Source: Gnetum montanum (lineage: Eukaryota > Streptophyta > Gnetopsida > Gnetales > Gnetaceae). From it: a stretch of DNA of 64,000 bases. The position numbers and the translations under genes were made by a program. Positions 47,930 to 59,767 of the stretch are shown here, in pieces (the stretch's first letter is position 1; the number at the start of each line of letters is the position of its first letter). The stretch spans positions 257,614 through 321,613 of the forward strand of contig MNCI01001321.1 in assembly GCA_015680685.1 (NCBI GenBank), written 5' to 3'. Under the pieces are notes generated by a model that was not told where the DNA came from, made no database searches, and was given only the letters and a program-made list of their open reading frames with translations.

Positions 47930-49429
47930 GACCTAAAATTGATACCACAGAATAGTCCTAGGGCTATGACTTGAAACTAGCACCACAGAAATGTCTTGGC
48001 ATCATGATAGTAAACTAACACCATAGAGCTCTGTCTGGTATGACACTAAATTACCACATCCATCCTCCATGACATAAAACTAGAATCTAGAGTCTACTAA
48101 GACTATAAACTAGTTTGCCTCTTCACAATCCACTATGACTATAAACTAGTAATGCATCATCTGCTATGACAGTAAACTGGCATTGTCCAAGGGGTTATGA
48201 CATGAAACTAACCCACAACAATCCGCTAAGACTATAAACTGGCGACATCATCAATGACCAGGCAAAACTTGAAAAGATGTGCTACTGCAATTGGTCGTAC
48301 CTATTCCACAAAAGACTTGCTACATAATTTGTATCATGGGCCATGATGAACTTGATGCTATTCATGATTCTATCTACTTTGAAATTTCACACAGTGGCTC
48401 CATCCCCTTAGTTTTTTTCAAGTTTAAAGCACTTAGTTAACTAATTCATTTATGATTTTCTTGTCTTCTTAGAGTTATGTTTTTAAGATGACACACCTAA
48501 GGTGTTCGCGCATAGATGCACTTCATCATGATGACAAGGTATCACTTTCTTCCTATTGCCTACAACTGGATTAATCAATCCGTTCATAAGTACATTCCTA
48601 ACTCCTAATACATTCCCTATCATGCCCCCTTATCCTATTCAATTACATTCTTTGGATACATTGTATCCTACTCACCTCAAAGTTTTTGATACATTGTTGC
48701 AAACTATGATTCTCTAAGCAATTGCAACACAAAGCACAGTACATGGTACATGATACAAAATGTAAGCACATGAGCATTAAAACAGCACTAAAAGCAAGCT
48801 CTTTCAAAAAGACCAAAAAGAAAATAAAAACAAAAAGAAAAGAAAAACAAAAGAAAAGAAGAAACAAACAAAAAAGAGAAAGAACAAAAATGGTAAAAGA
48901 GAAAAAATGCATGGAAAAGTTCTTCATGATTCCATTGACATCATAGACCAAAGACTATTGGCTATTCTCATACATGCCCAAGGTGAGAAGGTAATTGTCT
49001 TGAAAAATACTTACACTCATGTCTCAAATGATCATGTTGCAAATCATCACGTGGCTTTGGCTATTTTCAACGAGCCCTAGTAAACACTCTACAAGAGTCT
49101 CGTTTCTCCAAAGAATGCACTTCCTATGTCTTGGCTCCGAGTCTGCTAAACACTAGCTATTGACGAGGACCAAAGATATGGCTCATTCACATGAGAGCAA
49201 TTCCTTTCCCACAATTCCAATAACAAATATAATCCTTGATCCACTCCTAATTTCCCCTGGTTACAACCAATCCCCCTGCATCTTGAACTACATTCCCTCA
49301 ATCCCATGTACTTTTGAAAATGGTGTGATGATGTCCAGCCAAGGGCCAATGGATAATGCTTGGTACTTGTTTCTTCATGGTGTTTTGCACTTCTTTGTCG
49401 ATGCCTCTTGGGTGGATTCCTCTAGATGT
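47930..49429 (+). other. 3' untranslated part of C: repeats and purine-rich tract
   Basis: At 47930-48250 there are about eight diverged units of the kind CTATGACTATAAACTAG, like those after protease. At 48800-48910 a purine-rich tract (mostly A with AAAAGAAAAG words) is present; its reverse strand gives a spurious hydrophobic ORF. The rest shows no coding signal. Confidence 0.55.
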
Positions 49430-49446
49430 AAACAAAGAGGGGCCAA
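49430..49446 (+). other. Polypurine tract of C
   Basis: AAACAAAGAGGGGCCAA abuts the 3' LTR start at 49447. It is the expected plus-strand primer. Confidence 0.7.
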
Positions 49447-51209
49447 TGAAAAATCACTAATTTTAGCCTAACACTTTTAAACGAGAACAACTCAGATCCT
49501 CTTTAGCTTTATCTTTTGGGAGGAAAAATTTGACTAAGGCATGGAATTCACGCCCAGCTTGCTCAAGCTAGATTGCTCACATTGTCAAGCTAGCTTGTCC
49601 TCAGCATGACTAACTCCAATAGCTTCAAAATCAAATCAAACATGGTCCAAACCTAAGAGTTCAAGCCATCCTCAAGGGCCATAGATGTCCACTCCAAGTT
49701 TCAACATTGAGGAGTCCAAATTCTAGGTCAAATCGCATAGATTTTCTCACTCACGCTATGGTCACACTGAGATCATGCTGGCAGCGTGAGTGCAGTGTGA
49801 GCAACTCTGAGTGCAACATGAGCAACTCTAAGAGCCTTAAAACTGAGTTGAAATGATCCGACTTCCAAGGTGCAAGTCATCCTTAGGGCTCACTGTCAAC
49901 AACTTCAAGTTCCAGCCCCTAGAATTCTAGATTTTAGGCCCAAAATTGCAAGTTTTTGTAGGTCATGCTGCACTCATGTTGCCAGCATGAGTCTAGCATG
50001 AGTTAACATAAGTGGTTCAAAACAAGACACATCAAGCTCAATTTTTGACTTGGAGATCACTCTCCGAGTCAACCACACAGTCAGACAATAGTTGCACTCA
50101 AGAAACAGGCTTCAAAAATCAAAATTTGGTGGAAAATATGTCATTTTAGCTCACTCGTGTTGAGGTCATGCTAGTAGCATGAGTGTAGCATGAATGTATC
50201 ATGAGCACGCTGGAGACACGCCAAGACAAAATCAACTCACCCTGAAAGCTCTAGTGAAACAAAGATGCCTTGAATAGTCATAGAACCACTCAAATTGACA
50301 TCCTATAGTAGTCAATTCAGAGATCGAGAAGTTTCAAGTCAGCCAGAATCAATTTATCTTATTGTACATTATCATTTTCATTGTAAATTTTCATCATTTG
50401 TGACCTTGCCAAGTTCTTACGCTCCAAATTGTATGTGCTTCCATGAGCGTAAGGTAGCTTGGGCAAGCCAACACACGTTGTAAGATACAATGCGCCTGGT
50501 CAAGAATGTAGCTTTCCTACACACGTCCAACTCACACATAGTTGTCCATCAAACAAATGTTATTTGATCCATTTTTCCTCTCATTTCTCAAATGTTGATT
50601 CCATCCATGAGTTCCGCATCCGACCCTAGTCAACCCTATAAATACCCTATCAATTCACATAAATAGGGTTTGCAATTTTGAAGGTTGATAGCTTAGGAAA
50701 CTCAGACCAGCAATCCTTGAACGCTCAGGCACATTTGACTCCTTGTATCCAAGCACTTCTGAAACACATCATTCTAGGGCTTGGAGCTTGACTTGCCATC
50801 TACATGTGTAGCTACACTTTGACCGGTGCTCAGTCTTTCTAAGAAATACAATACCATTCATTTTGCTGAGCATTATATTATTTGCACTGTTTGAAAGTTA
50901 GTTTACTTTTTGTTTACAATACCAGTTCTGTATACATTTCTATTTGCATTTTTTGCGTACTGTTTACCTTTTGCATTTCATGGATACTATTTACATTTCA
51001 AACATTAGTTACGATAACCCTAGCATAAGCCATAGTTTACGCTTGGGGAAGTCCTTGGCTGATTTGATTGTAGACCATCCAAGGAACTCTACCTTCGTTC
51101 CCTTTTCTAGCTTGCCCTCATGTGAAGATAGGATCAACTATGCTTATCCGATGATCTTTTGGTGTTTGTTTTCCTTTCCAACCTTACACCAGTGATTTGG
51201 GTTAGTACA
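49447..51209 (+). repeat. 3' LTR of element C
   Basis: 1763 bp, aligned with 32372-34109. A TATA box lies at 50636-50644. It is followed by GGTAT, the second target copy. Confidence 0.93.
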
Positions 51210-51265
51210 GGTATAACTTAACTTTAGAAACAACCTTACTAATGCTTGGCCCCATGTGATTGCAG

Positions 51266-52102
51266 ATGGCCCCAAAATGAGAACAATGAAAAGGTCATGC
51301 TCAAGGTGGAAGAAAATGACCTAGGAGAGGAGAAGAACAAGTCCCTACCAGACAACATGTAGAGCAAGAGGAATAATCATTTAGCATTCACCAAAAAGAC
51401 CCTACTACTCAATAGTCTAGGTAGGCAAAAGGACGAGCTGCTGCAGCACATGGACATGGACAACATCTCATGTTGCCCCAAGATTGTGTTTAGACCAACC
51501 ATGAAAGATCCACATTCATTGTAGTGATTGTGGAATTAAAATTTGAATCTTTCAAAGAATTTTCTCCTAAGGCTATTAGGAATCACCTCAAAGGATCTCC
51601 CTTATGACCTATCCTCTCTAAAAGTAGTGCTTAGTACCTGGAGGAGATGTACCAATTCTGGCACAACAGAGAACAAGGCACCACCATTAATATTTATGGT
51701 GTGATAGTTAATTTCTCCATGTAGGCCATTTTGGAAGCATTAAACCTTCCAAATACAAGGCCTAAGGTTTCTTAGTTTTCTACTCATTTAGATCCTGATG
51801 TGCGACAAGTTTGGTTGGAAAGGGCATATGGTAGGGATAAGACATTTGGAGAGTTGATGATGGAGGAAAGGATCTATTTCAAAATTGGAATGTATCACCT
51901 CTTCCTCACAAAGGACTTAAAAAGAATCTTAACATATGTGGCAAGAGGATGTGCAATGCTGATGGGAAAGTTTAATGCTAACTTGCCTCATCTATACTTG
52001 ACAGAGATCTTAAGGTGGTTCGAGGAACGAAAGATAGGGAAGATGGCATTACCCTTTCCTTGTCTTATTAGGAAGCTGTGTCGACATGCTGGGATTAGAT
52101 AA
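51266..52102 (+). pseudogene. ORF2 of element B, PF20167-like plant mobile domain
   Basis: Acceptor-like TGATTGCAG precedes ATG 51266. The domain-like part (about 51520-52102) reads EEMYQFWHNREQGTTINIYG, then VIVNFSM and ILEALNLPNTRP, then MEERIYFKIGMYHLFLTKDL and LPFPCLIRKLCRHAGI. This matches, from memory, the putative plant transposon protein domain (PF20167) found in accessory ORFs of plant elements. The last 300 bp are open; upstream has frameshifts and stops. The role in transposition is unknown. Confidence 0.6.
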
Positions 52103-54020
52103 TACACTAAGCCCAGAATGCTTCATATGCTAAATTGTTAAAGCCACCAACTACAAGGAAAATCACTAGTGAGATGCTGGGACCAGAATAGGAAGAAGAA
52201 CAAACGGCTGGACCAACTGCAACTCAACTTGCAAGACCCAACCAACCTCTAAGTACATGACCTAGCCAGAAATAGAAATCAAGGCCTAGCATGGGCTAAG
52301 ATCAACCACTTCCATCGCAAGACTATAGACCATCGATGAGCCATCTCAAGGCTATTGCTGAGATGGTTAGTTAGGGAAGTCATGATGATGCAAATCTCTT
52401 CTATGTCATTAGCGATGCCATACAACCCATGATTTATTTGGATTGTGCAAGGGGTGAAGTGTCCATCAACATAGGAGGAGAGGAAAGTACAGAGTCACAA
52501 CAGATCTCAAGAAACACTGCATCTTTCCAAGTGCAATTAAAAACTAGTGAAGGGGCCATAGTGGTGGTCATGCAACACCAGGATGTAGTAGGAGCCACAG
52601 AAGTGGTCGTAGACCACATCAAAGAATCATTCAATGTACCTGTTGTACCACCAGTAGATCTCACAGGAGCACAAGATGCTCAAACTTTGGCCTGAACCTC
52701 AATGACTCCTACCAAACATGAGGATGTGCTTGATTGATTACTACACACAAGACAAGTAATGACATCCCTTAAGATGTTATAGCAATTCAATCAAACCTCA
52801 TTTCCACTAAGGGGATGCTAGTCTTGATAGTGGGGATGGTTGAGCATGCTGAAGTAAAGGTGCAGAAATTAGAAAAGAAGCTCGTGGCCCTACAAGCATC
52901 ATAGTGGAACCCTTTGCAATTTGTTCCTATAGACCAGCTAGATAATTTCAAAACTAAGAAACTAACCAAGCTACTAACAGAGAATAAAAAGGTGGTAGAA
53001 GAAAAAGAGAAGGCTGTTTGGGATGATGTCATAGCATAGGCACAAACTCATGCACATATCAAGGCACTCAAGGCCTAACAAAAAGAGAACAAGCAGCTTG
53101 TTGCTAACAACGTTTGTTTGACCTCTATGGAGAAGCAAAAGAATGTTCTTGAGGAACACTTTCATTAGTTGTGAGAACAATTCATTCAGGTCAACCAGGA
53201 CATGAGCCATTTAGCTAGGGAGAATCAAACCCTCTCAATGGAGGAGGTACACGCTATCCATCAAAAGATAGTTATCGAAATAAGTGCGTGGAAAAATGAG
53301 GCTAAATGGCATGAAAAGTTAAAGAAGCACTTTTGAGACCAGATGGGGATGTACAAATAGATCCTTGAGAAGGAGATCCATATGGCCAAGGCCTACATCA
53401 ATGCTATCAATGTGTAACACACTAACTAGTAGGCCATATTGGACACATATGCCTTTGCCCACCAAGAAAAATTTAAGAACCGGCACCTACAGATCCAAGA
53501 TCTTACAAAATACATGGAGTTGGCAAAATTACGGTATGCCAACCTTACCATGTTAATATCAAGGCACCTGAGAACAGAGCTCAAGCAATAGGTAGCTACC
53601 ACCTACATCAAATATCAAATAAAATTTGCAAAACACAAGAAGGTATTACAAAAACTGGAGATTGTAAGTTCTGAAGTTGAGGTGGTGAAGGAAACCTACC
53701 AAGGCCAAAAGGGTGTCTCAATAGATTTGGCTCGATGGCTTGCATATTTCCAAGAATACAAAGACAAATCTAGAGCCTACGAGGAGGAACGATGGGTATT
53801 TGTGATTGGGTATGTTAAGACAATTCAAATGTTTCTACAATTACCCTGCCCATGGGAGGTGCTGACTCCATCAAACATCGAAACATTATCATGGACAACA
53901 CAAGATCCCTAGACTGAAGAGGAAAAACTCCAAGCCATACTCCAATGTCATCAAGTTCCAAGACCTAGAGCACAAGATAAGGGGAAAGCACCTATGGAGG
54001 AGCCATTGCCACTAGGATGA
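52103..54020 (+). pseudogene. ORF2 of element B, coiled-coil C-terminal part
   Basis: An Asp/Glu/Ser-rich stretch (52429-52695) is followed by heptad-rich helices over about 1.1 kb (VQKLEKKLVALQAS, KKLTKLLTENKKVVEEKEKA, KQLVANNVCLTSMEKQKNVL, KLEIVSSEVEVVKETYQGQK), and a tail KGKAPMEEPLPLG. The register shifts several times. The whole resembles a long coiled-coil protein; the architecture is like the antisense gene of C. Confidence 0.55.
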
Positions 54021-54029
54021 GTTTTCATT

Positions 54030-54043
54030 CAGTTGGTGGGGTA
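54030..54043 (+). other. Polypurine tract of B
   Basis: CAGTTGGTGGGGTA abuts the 3' LTR. The 30 bp upstream (GGATGAGTTTTCATTC) are identical to those before the A 3' LTR. Confidence 0.7.
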
Positions 54044-54865
54044 TGATGAGTCATCATTTAGTCAATTGCGATATTGTATACATGATATCGTGGACATGAT
54101 ATCGCAGCCTAGCCATGATATCACATCTTCTCATCTATAAATAAGAGGTAGAAAGTTATAATAGGCAGTTAGAAAGTAAGTCTTAGAATTAATTTTTGAT
54201 TTTAGATTTCCTCTCAACTCTTCCTCCCAGTGTATGCCCACAGTGTGGTGATTGTAATTGTACGGCATCCTTATTCGAGTGTGATGTACTTGGACATGCA
54301 CATGACTGGAAATAAAGATCGAGATTACTTCATCATTCCAGTATTCACTTAGTTTAATTAATTAATTAATTATTTGTTAGTTACTACTTTCCTAGTTAAT
54401 CTCTCTCACCCTTAACTCCTTTTAAATGTGGAATCAGTACGACTTGATCACGAGCATTTAAGTATGATTACTTGGTAACCCAGTAGTGTACCTAGGATCT
54501 GTGCTTGGTAATCTCAGTGGTAGTCATGCATGAAGTCCAAGATGTGTACGGATGATTAAGGAATGGATGCTCATCACACTTAGGCTAGCTTAGGTTCTCT
54601 CTCACTCCCTCTCTCTTAGCTTAGTTAATATTATTTTCTATTATCTTCAAGAGTATCATTAGGTTAGAAACCACATCATACACTTCACTCTGGACTAAAC
54701 CATATGTGACAAAGCTAATACTAGTCTAGGTGGGAAGACAATGAACTGCGACCTAAGGCTAACTATCTAGATACCACAACTAGCCCATCTGCGGGGTTCA
54801 ACCAGATTGTGTATGCAACACTCATATTCATATGGTTGAGTGTAGGGGTACCTTGCCACTCATCA
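54044..54865 (+). repeat. 3' LTR of element B
   Basis: 822 bp, TGATGAG...CTCATCA. It has three exact GATATC units in U3 and a TATA-like CTATAAATAAGAGG near 54136. It is followed by ATCAT. Confidence 0.92.
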
Positions 54866-55892
54866 ATCATAAACATGTTAAGACCAACATTAGTATATAT
54901 CAATTGTTATAGATAGGGGATCACCAAAGAAAATCTTTGAAGCTTATTAAAGGTAAAAGAAGGTTTGGAGAGTTAGAGTTAAACTATGTGTCTAACATTA
55001 ATAAGATAAAAAAACTAGCTATTATTGTACTCTTGATAAAGAAACTCCTCCTTTTATTATGACAATGAAGTTAAAAGATAAATATCTTCACAATTTTCTG
55101 GTTGATTCTAGAGCTACATCTAGTATCATGTCATTATCTATATGCGAAAAACTTGGTTTGACTCTCAAACAATCCAATAAAAATATTGTTCAAGTGGATA
55201 AAAGTAGAGTAAATTTTGTAGGCCAATTGTCTAATTTTCTATTAGAAATCACTCCCAAAACCCATATAAAAATTAAAGTAACCATTCAAGTAGTAGATAT
55301 CTTGGATTCATATAGTCTTTTGTTGAGTAGAAGTTGGAGTAAAAGTTTCTTAAGTTACATATCAATAGATTATTCACATATGTAACTACCTTGGAAAGGG
55401 GAACCAAATAAAATATACATATATAGTGAACCTTTGATGATCAAAAACATTACTTCAAATGGAAAAAATAAAGTTTTCAAAACAAGAGCTTTTGAATCCA
55501 AAATTTGCACTCTAAGAATTTTATAACTTGGAAAAAGAGAAATCTCAAGATAAGAGCAAGTGGGATTTATACTTTGATAATTCTTGTAACTCCAAAGGTG
55601 CAAGAGTCAAAGTAGTTTTAGTAAATGATGATTCTCCAAAAATATTCAAGGCAATTTCTCTATCTTTTTCTTTAATTAATAATAAGGCCAAATATGAAGC
55701 TTTGAGTATTGGAATTAAAACAACATTTAAAAAATGGAAAGAGATAGTTTCTAGAAATAATGCTTCAAAGGATAATGTGGGGATTGAAGAAGTTGAAGCA
55801 CTAATAAAACAAGAGGAAGAAAAGAAACCTTGAGTTACATTAGAAATTAAGTATGATAGAACCCAAGATAAGAGTATTCTTAAGAGGTTCAT
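54866..55892 (+). pseudogene. Protease and RNase H-like remnants of element D
   Basis: After the second ATCAT, D resumes. The protease (55059-55385) reads HNFLVDSRATSSIMS (DSG changed to DSR) and SLLLSRSWSKSF. Only about 150 bp later an RNase H-like domain (55545-55760) reads WDLYFDNSCNSKGARVKVVL and NNKAKYEALSIGI. Reverse transcriptase is missing between them, so D has a large deletion or is rearranged. LTR F1 interrupts it at 55893. Confidence 0.7.
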
Positions 55893-57266
55893 TGAAACAC
55901 CATGAAAATTTGCATGTTATAACCATTTTTTACCATGTAGCTTTCACCCCATAAAACCCAAGGTAAAAATTCATTGTAAATGTGAAGATTGTAATCCATA
56001 GGAGGCAATCTCAAATGTTTCATACTTTTGGGACTAAAAAAAAACCTCATAAGTGGTTAAAGCCTCATTCCCCAAAAGAATAAAGTCATTTAGTATCTAT
56101 ATTTGGGATTTTGGTGGTGGGGATGAGGGGGGAGGAAGGGGCACATTTAAAAATGCCTTTTGGAATGTCAAAAATGGTAATTTAATGGGTTTTATGGGGG
56201 ACATACAATTTTCTACACTAAAACACTCGTAGTAGGCTAAATCTCACCTACCCCCTGTGTGGAGGTTTCATCCCCAATGTGGAAACTACATGCCCCTAGC
56301 AAGGAAGCTACATGAGCAAGATGTTTGCATGCCAATGATCTCAAAGTTGACCAACCACACCAGCAAGGATGGTAGAAGGCTCAACATGGAAGATCTACCT
56401 CCATTGTAGTAGGTGTTCCCCCATTACTATTTATAGTAAATGGAATGGCCATGAGGGAATGACACTTACTATATATGGTAACCCCTAAAATTTGGGCACT
56501 AATCTCACCTATACGAGGAAGAAATTTGTAGCCAATTTGTATTAAAAATCATGGCTCAAAACTTATAAAACCAACACCCCAACATCATTTCAAGGTTCCA
56601 CACTTTGACATTTTCATGCATTTGGTAGTGTTGTCTTCTGAGAACTCTTATAACCTTGTAGAAACATAGCTTCTTGGAGCCTTCCAACGTGGAACCCTTG
56701 CAACCCTATTACCCCCTTTGCAAACCACCTAAGACTTGTGGATTTTTGGTGTCAATGCTACATTTCTAAAATTCCCAACCCCTAGTGTGGAGTAACCTAG
56801 TAGTCAAATTTCTTACTTTTCTCATTTCCCAGCAGTAACCCAAGTTGCAAATCTAAAGTTGCAACAAAGGAGGTTCAATAGCATCAAGAGTGGTTGAGCA
56901 TCCAGATCATGGAGCAGATCACATTAGCTTCAACACACTCTGAACTCTTGTCCCAGTGAACTCTTCTTTGCTCTCTCATGGGCATTGCTTACACACATTT
57001 CTAAAACTCAGCCTTTATTATTTTAAATAAAGTTTCCAAGTTTCATTTTGTGTGCTATCTACATTTTCTTTTTGCTTTTTAGATCTATAATTTTTTGCAT
57101 TTTATTTTCTCAACCATTGTTTTTGCATTTCATAAGTCCTTAGGTAATCTACCAGACTATATATGGTACCTCAAATTCCATTTTTTGGAGGCCTTAGGGA
57201 TCCAAGGTTGAGGCTACTATGTTGGATCTCTTGATTTTCCAACAACCAATTTTTTTAGTTGAAATA
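55893..57266 (+). repeat. LTR F1 (5' LTR of an element interrupted by F2)
   Basis: It starts TGAAACACCA and ends about GAAATA, 1374 bp. It aligns with F2 and G. The primer site TGGTGCTAGAAGGAGGGC lies at 57273-57290, so it is a 5' LTR. Only 61 bp of its leader (57291-57351) remain before F2. Confidence 0.8.
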
Positions 57267-57272
57267 GATTTT

Positions 57273-57290
57273 TGGTGCTAGAAGGAGGGC
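57273..57290 (+). other. Primer binding site after LTR F1
   Basis: TGGTGCTAGAAGGAGGGC, six bases after the LTR; the same type as in C. Confidence 0.75.
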
Positions 57291-57351
57291 CTTTGCCTAA
57301 TTTCTATGATCATATCTATCTTTTCCATTTTCCAATGTTGCCTCTTACAGG

Positions 57352-58775
57352 TGAAACACCACATAAATTTGAATGTTATAGCCAATTTTCATCATGTAGC
57401 TTTTACCCCATGAAACCCAACGTAAAACTTCATTGTAAATGTGAAGATTGTAATCTACAATAAGCAATTTCACATAATTTATATTTTTTGTGGTTGAAAA
57501 ATGCCTCATAAGTGGTCAAAGCCTCATTTCCCAAGTGAAAAAAGTCACCTAATGTCTATATTTGGGCTTGGTGAGGGAGATAAAAAATTCCTTTTGGAAT
57601 GCTAAAAATGGCAATTTGATGGGTTTTATGAGGGGCTTACATTTTTCTACTCTAGAAAGACTTGCAGGGGGTAGATCTCACCTATCCCTAGCATGGAGTG
57701 ATAGGGGTTTTTCCTCAACTTGAAAACTTTTCCTCTAGCATGGAAACTACATGGAACCTACAATAGCCAAATTTCAACACTCCTTGCACTCCAACATTGA
57801 CCAACCACTTCATCAAGGATGGTGGAAGGCTCAACGTGGAAGATCTATCTCCAACGTAGAAGGTGTGCCCCTATTACTATTTATAGTAAATAGAATGACC
57901 ATTGTGGAAAGACACTTATTATATATAGTAACTGTTCAAATTTGGGCACCCATCTTAGTTGTATGAGGTAGAAATTTGCAGAAATTATAGCTAATTTGTA
58001 GCTATTATGTAGCCAAATCATATCCAAATTATAGCCATTTTGGAGTCCCATTCATGGCCTACAACCTATAAAAATTAGCCTCAAACACCATTTATGGATT
58101 TAGCAATTTTCTTTCAAGATTTCACACTTTTTTCATAGTTCCACACTTGGGCATTCTCAAATACTCAAGAGCTATTTAATTCTCCCATGTTTGTAGTCTC
58201 TTGAATCCCAACATGGAAGCATCATAGCCTTGAGACTTATGAACTTTTGGTCTTAGGGCTACATTTATGGGGCTCCCAACCCCTACAATGAAGCAATTTG
58301 GTAGCCAAATTTCTCACTTTATCTCAAACCCTAGTAATAACCAAGTTTTAGATATGCGGTAGTAGCATAGGAGGTTTGATAGCATTGAGAGTGATAGGAC
58401 ATTTGGATCATGGAGTTGACTACATCAACTTTAATGAACCTTAAATCCCCATCAACGTGAACCCCCTTATTGCCCATTTAGGCACCATTTGTACACATTT
58501 CTCTAACTTATTCTTCATTTTTTCTTAATAAAGTTTTATGTTCTATGTTTCATATATTTGTGTATGTTCTATGCATTATTGAGATTTGTTATCAATTTTA
58601 GCATTCCATTTTATTATACTATTTTGCAATTTTCCAAGCCCCTAGTTAATCTATCAGATTAGCCAAGGCACCACAAATCCCATTTTATTTTCATGGAGCC
58701 CTTGGAAATCTAAGGTTGAGGTTGATGCATTGGATCCATTGGTCTTCCCAACAATCAAATTCTCTAGTTGCAACA
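57352..58775 (+). repeat. LTR F2 (5' LTR)
   Basis: It starts TGAAACACCAC and ends GTTGCAACA, 1424 bp. It is nested in the leader of F1, as the preceding 61 bp match the F2 leader at 58801 onward. A degenerate primer site TAGTGCTAGAAGGAGGGC lies at 58783-58800. AATAAA lies near 58525. Confidence 0.8.
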
Positions 58776-58800
58776 GTTTTCCTAGTGCTAGAAGGAGGGC

Positions 58801-59760
58801 CTCTATCCAATCTGTACATCTAATTTAGTTTGCCCAATTACCAATGTTTCCTTTTGTTGCCAAAATCTACAATATTCACATTAAAACCTTTGAAACCTTC
58901 AAAACCCAATGTTGCAACCCATCCTTTCCTACAATCAAAGCCCAACGTGGAAGTTGTAGGTGTTTGGGTTTTCAAGATTTTTACAATAGTTGCTATGAAT
59001 TTCAAGGCCAACGTTAACATCCCACCAACACCTTTAAAAGATCAACACTACCTCTTTTCCCTTATGATCAAAATTACAAAGTGGAAGTTGTAGGTGCTTG
59101 GGTGATGGCTTTTCACAGCACCTATGTTGAAATTTTCAACCTAAAGCTAGTGCAACCCTTCTAGAAATTACTAAACTTTTAGAAGTTAGGTTCCCTCCAT
59201 CTTTTCTTGTTGTAGCCTACAAAAATTAGTTCTAGTGGAGAAATACCAAATTTCCACTTTGGTTTTCAGCCTTCTCCCTCATCAATGTTTGATTAGAATG
59301 TGTGACTCCCATCATCTCATCCCCACTCTCTTCCTCACTTTCCATACCTAGCATAGAGGTAGTTAAGGGGGCCAACATTGGTGAGGCTTGTTAGCAACTC
59401 TTCCAGCTTTCCATTTTTGGTAAAGTGGCAAGCTCCCCTTACCCCCCATTTACTAAGTATAGTATGTACTTCATTTTCAGCCATTGTTATTTGTTTTTAT
59501 ATATTTGAATTCCACTTATTGGGATTTACCTCTATTATTACTATTTATAACCTATTTTAAGCCATTTTTTAATTTGTAATTTTCAACCTTTCTCCCTTGT
59601 CAATGTTGGACTAGAAGGTGTGAGCTTCCCATTATTTGATCCCTCTTTCTTTTTTCCCATACCATACCTAGTGTAGGGGGCCAAGAAACCTCACAACAAA
59701 TGCCACAACTATATGTGCAAGCCTCATAGCTCATAGGACCACCACAAGGCCTAGATCAAG
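58801..59760 (+). other. Leader of F2
   Basis: It contains short open frames (58830-59093) without recognised content. It repeats part of itself: two similar segments, near 59260-59400 and 59580-59680, share TCTCCCTCATCAATGTTTGA-like words. The second half matches the G leader. Confidence 0.5.
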
Positions 59761-59767
59761 CTTTTAG

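Larger units (their letters stand above)
32372..51209 (+). mobile_element. Element C, 18.8-kb Tat-lineage Ty3/gypsy retrotransposon with complete but decayed pol
   Basis: LTRs 32372-34109 and 49447-51209 are flanked by GGTAT on both sides (32367-32371, 51210-51214). The order is LTR, primer site, gag, linker, protease, repeats, antisense gene, reverse transcriptase, RNase H, second RNase H, integrase, repeats, polypurine tract, LTR. The second RNase H after the Ty3 one is a known hallmark of the plant Tat branch. By eye the LTRs differ at roughly one base in ten, so the insertion is old, and it is younger than B. Confidence 0.93.
28353..54865 (+). mobile_element. Element B, non-autonomous LTR retrotransposon split by element C
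   Basis: LTRs 28353-29145 and 54044-54865 share TGATGAG/CTCATCA ends, and ATCAT flanks both sides (28348-28352 and 54866-54870), a perfect 5-bp target duplication. Removing C (32372-51209 plus one GGTAT) leaves about 7.7 kb. The content is a tRNA-Asp type primer site, gag, and a second ORF with a plant-mobile-type domain and coiled coil. No protease active site, reverse transcriptase or integrase is visible in B itself. It is related to A. Confidence 0.92.

Noticed and set aside
48643-48951. Hydrophobic minus-strand frame resembling a membrane protein
   Set aside because: It is the complement of an A/G-rich tract (48800-48910) in the 3' part of C. Phe/Leu runs are expected from composition.
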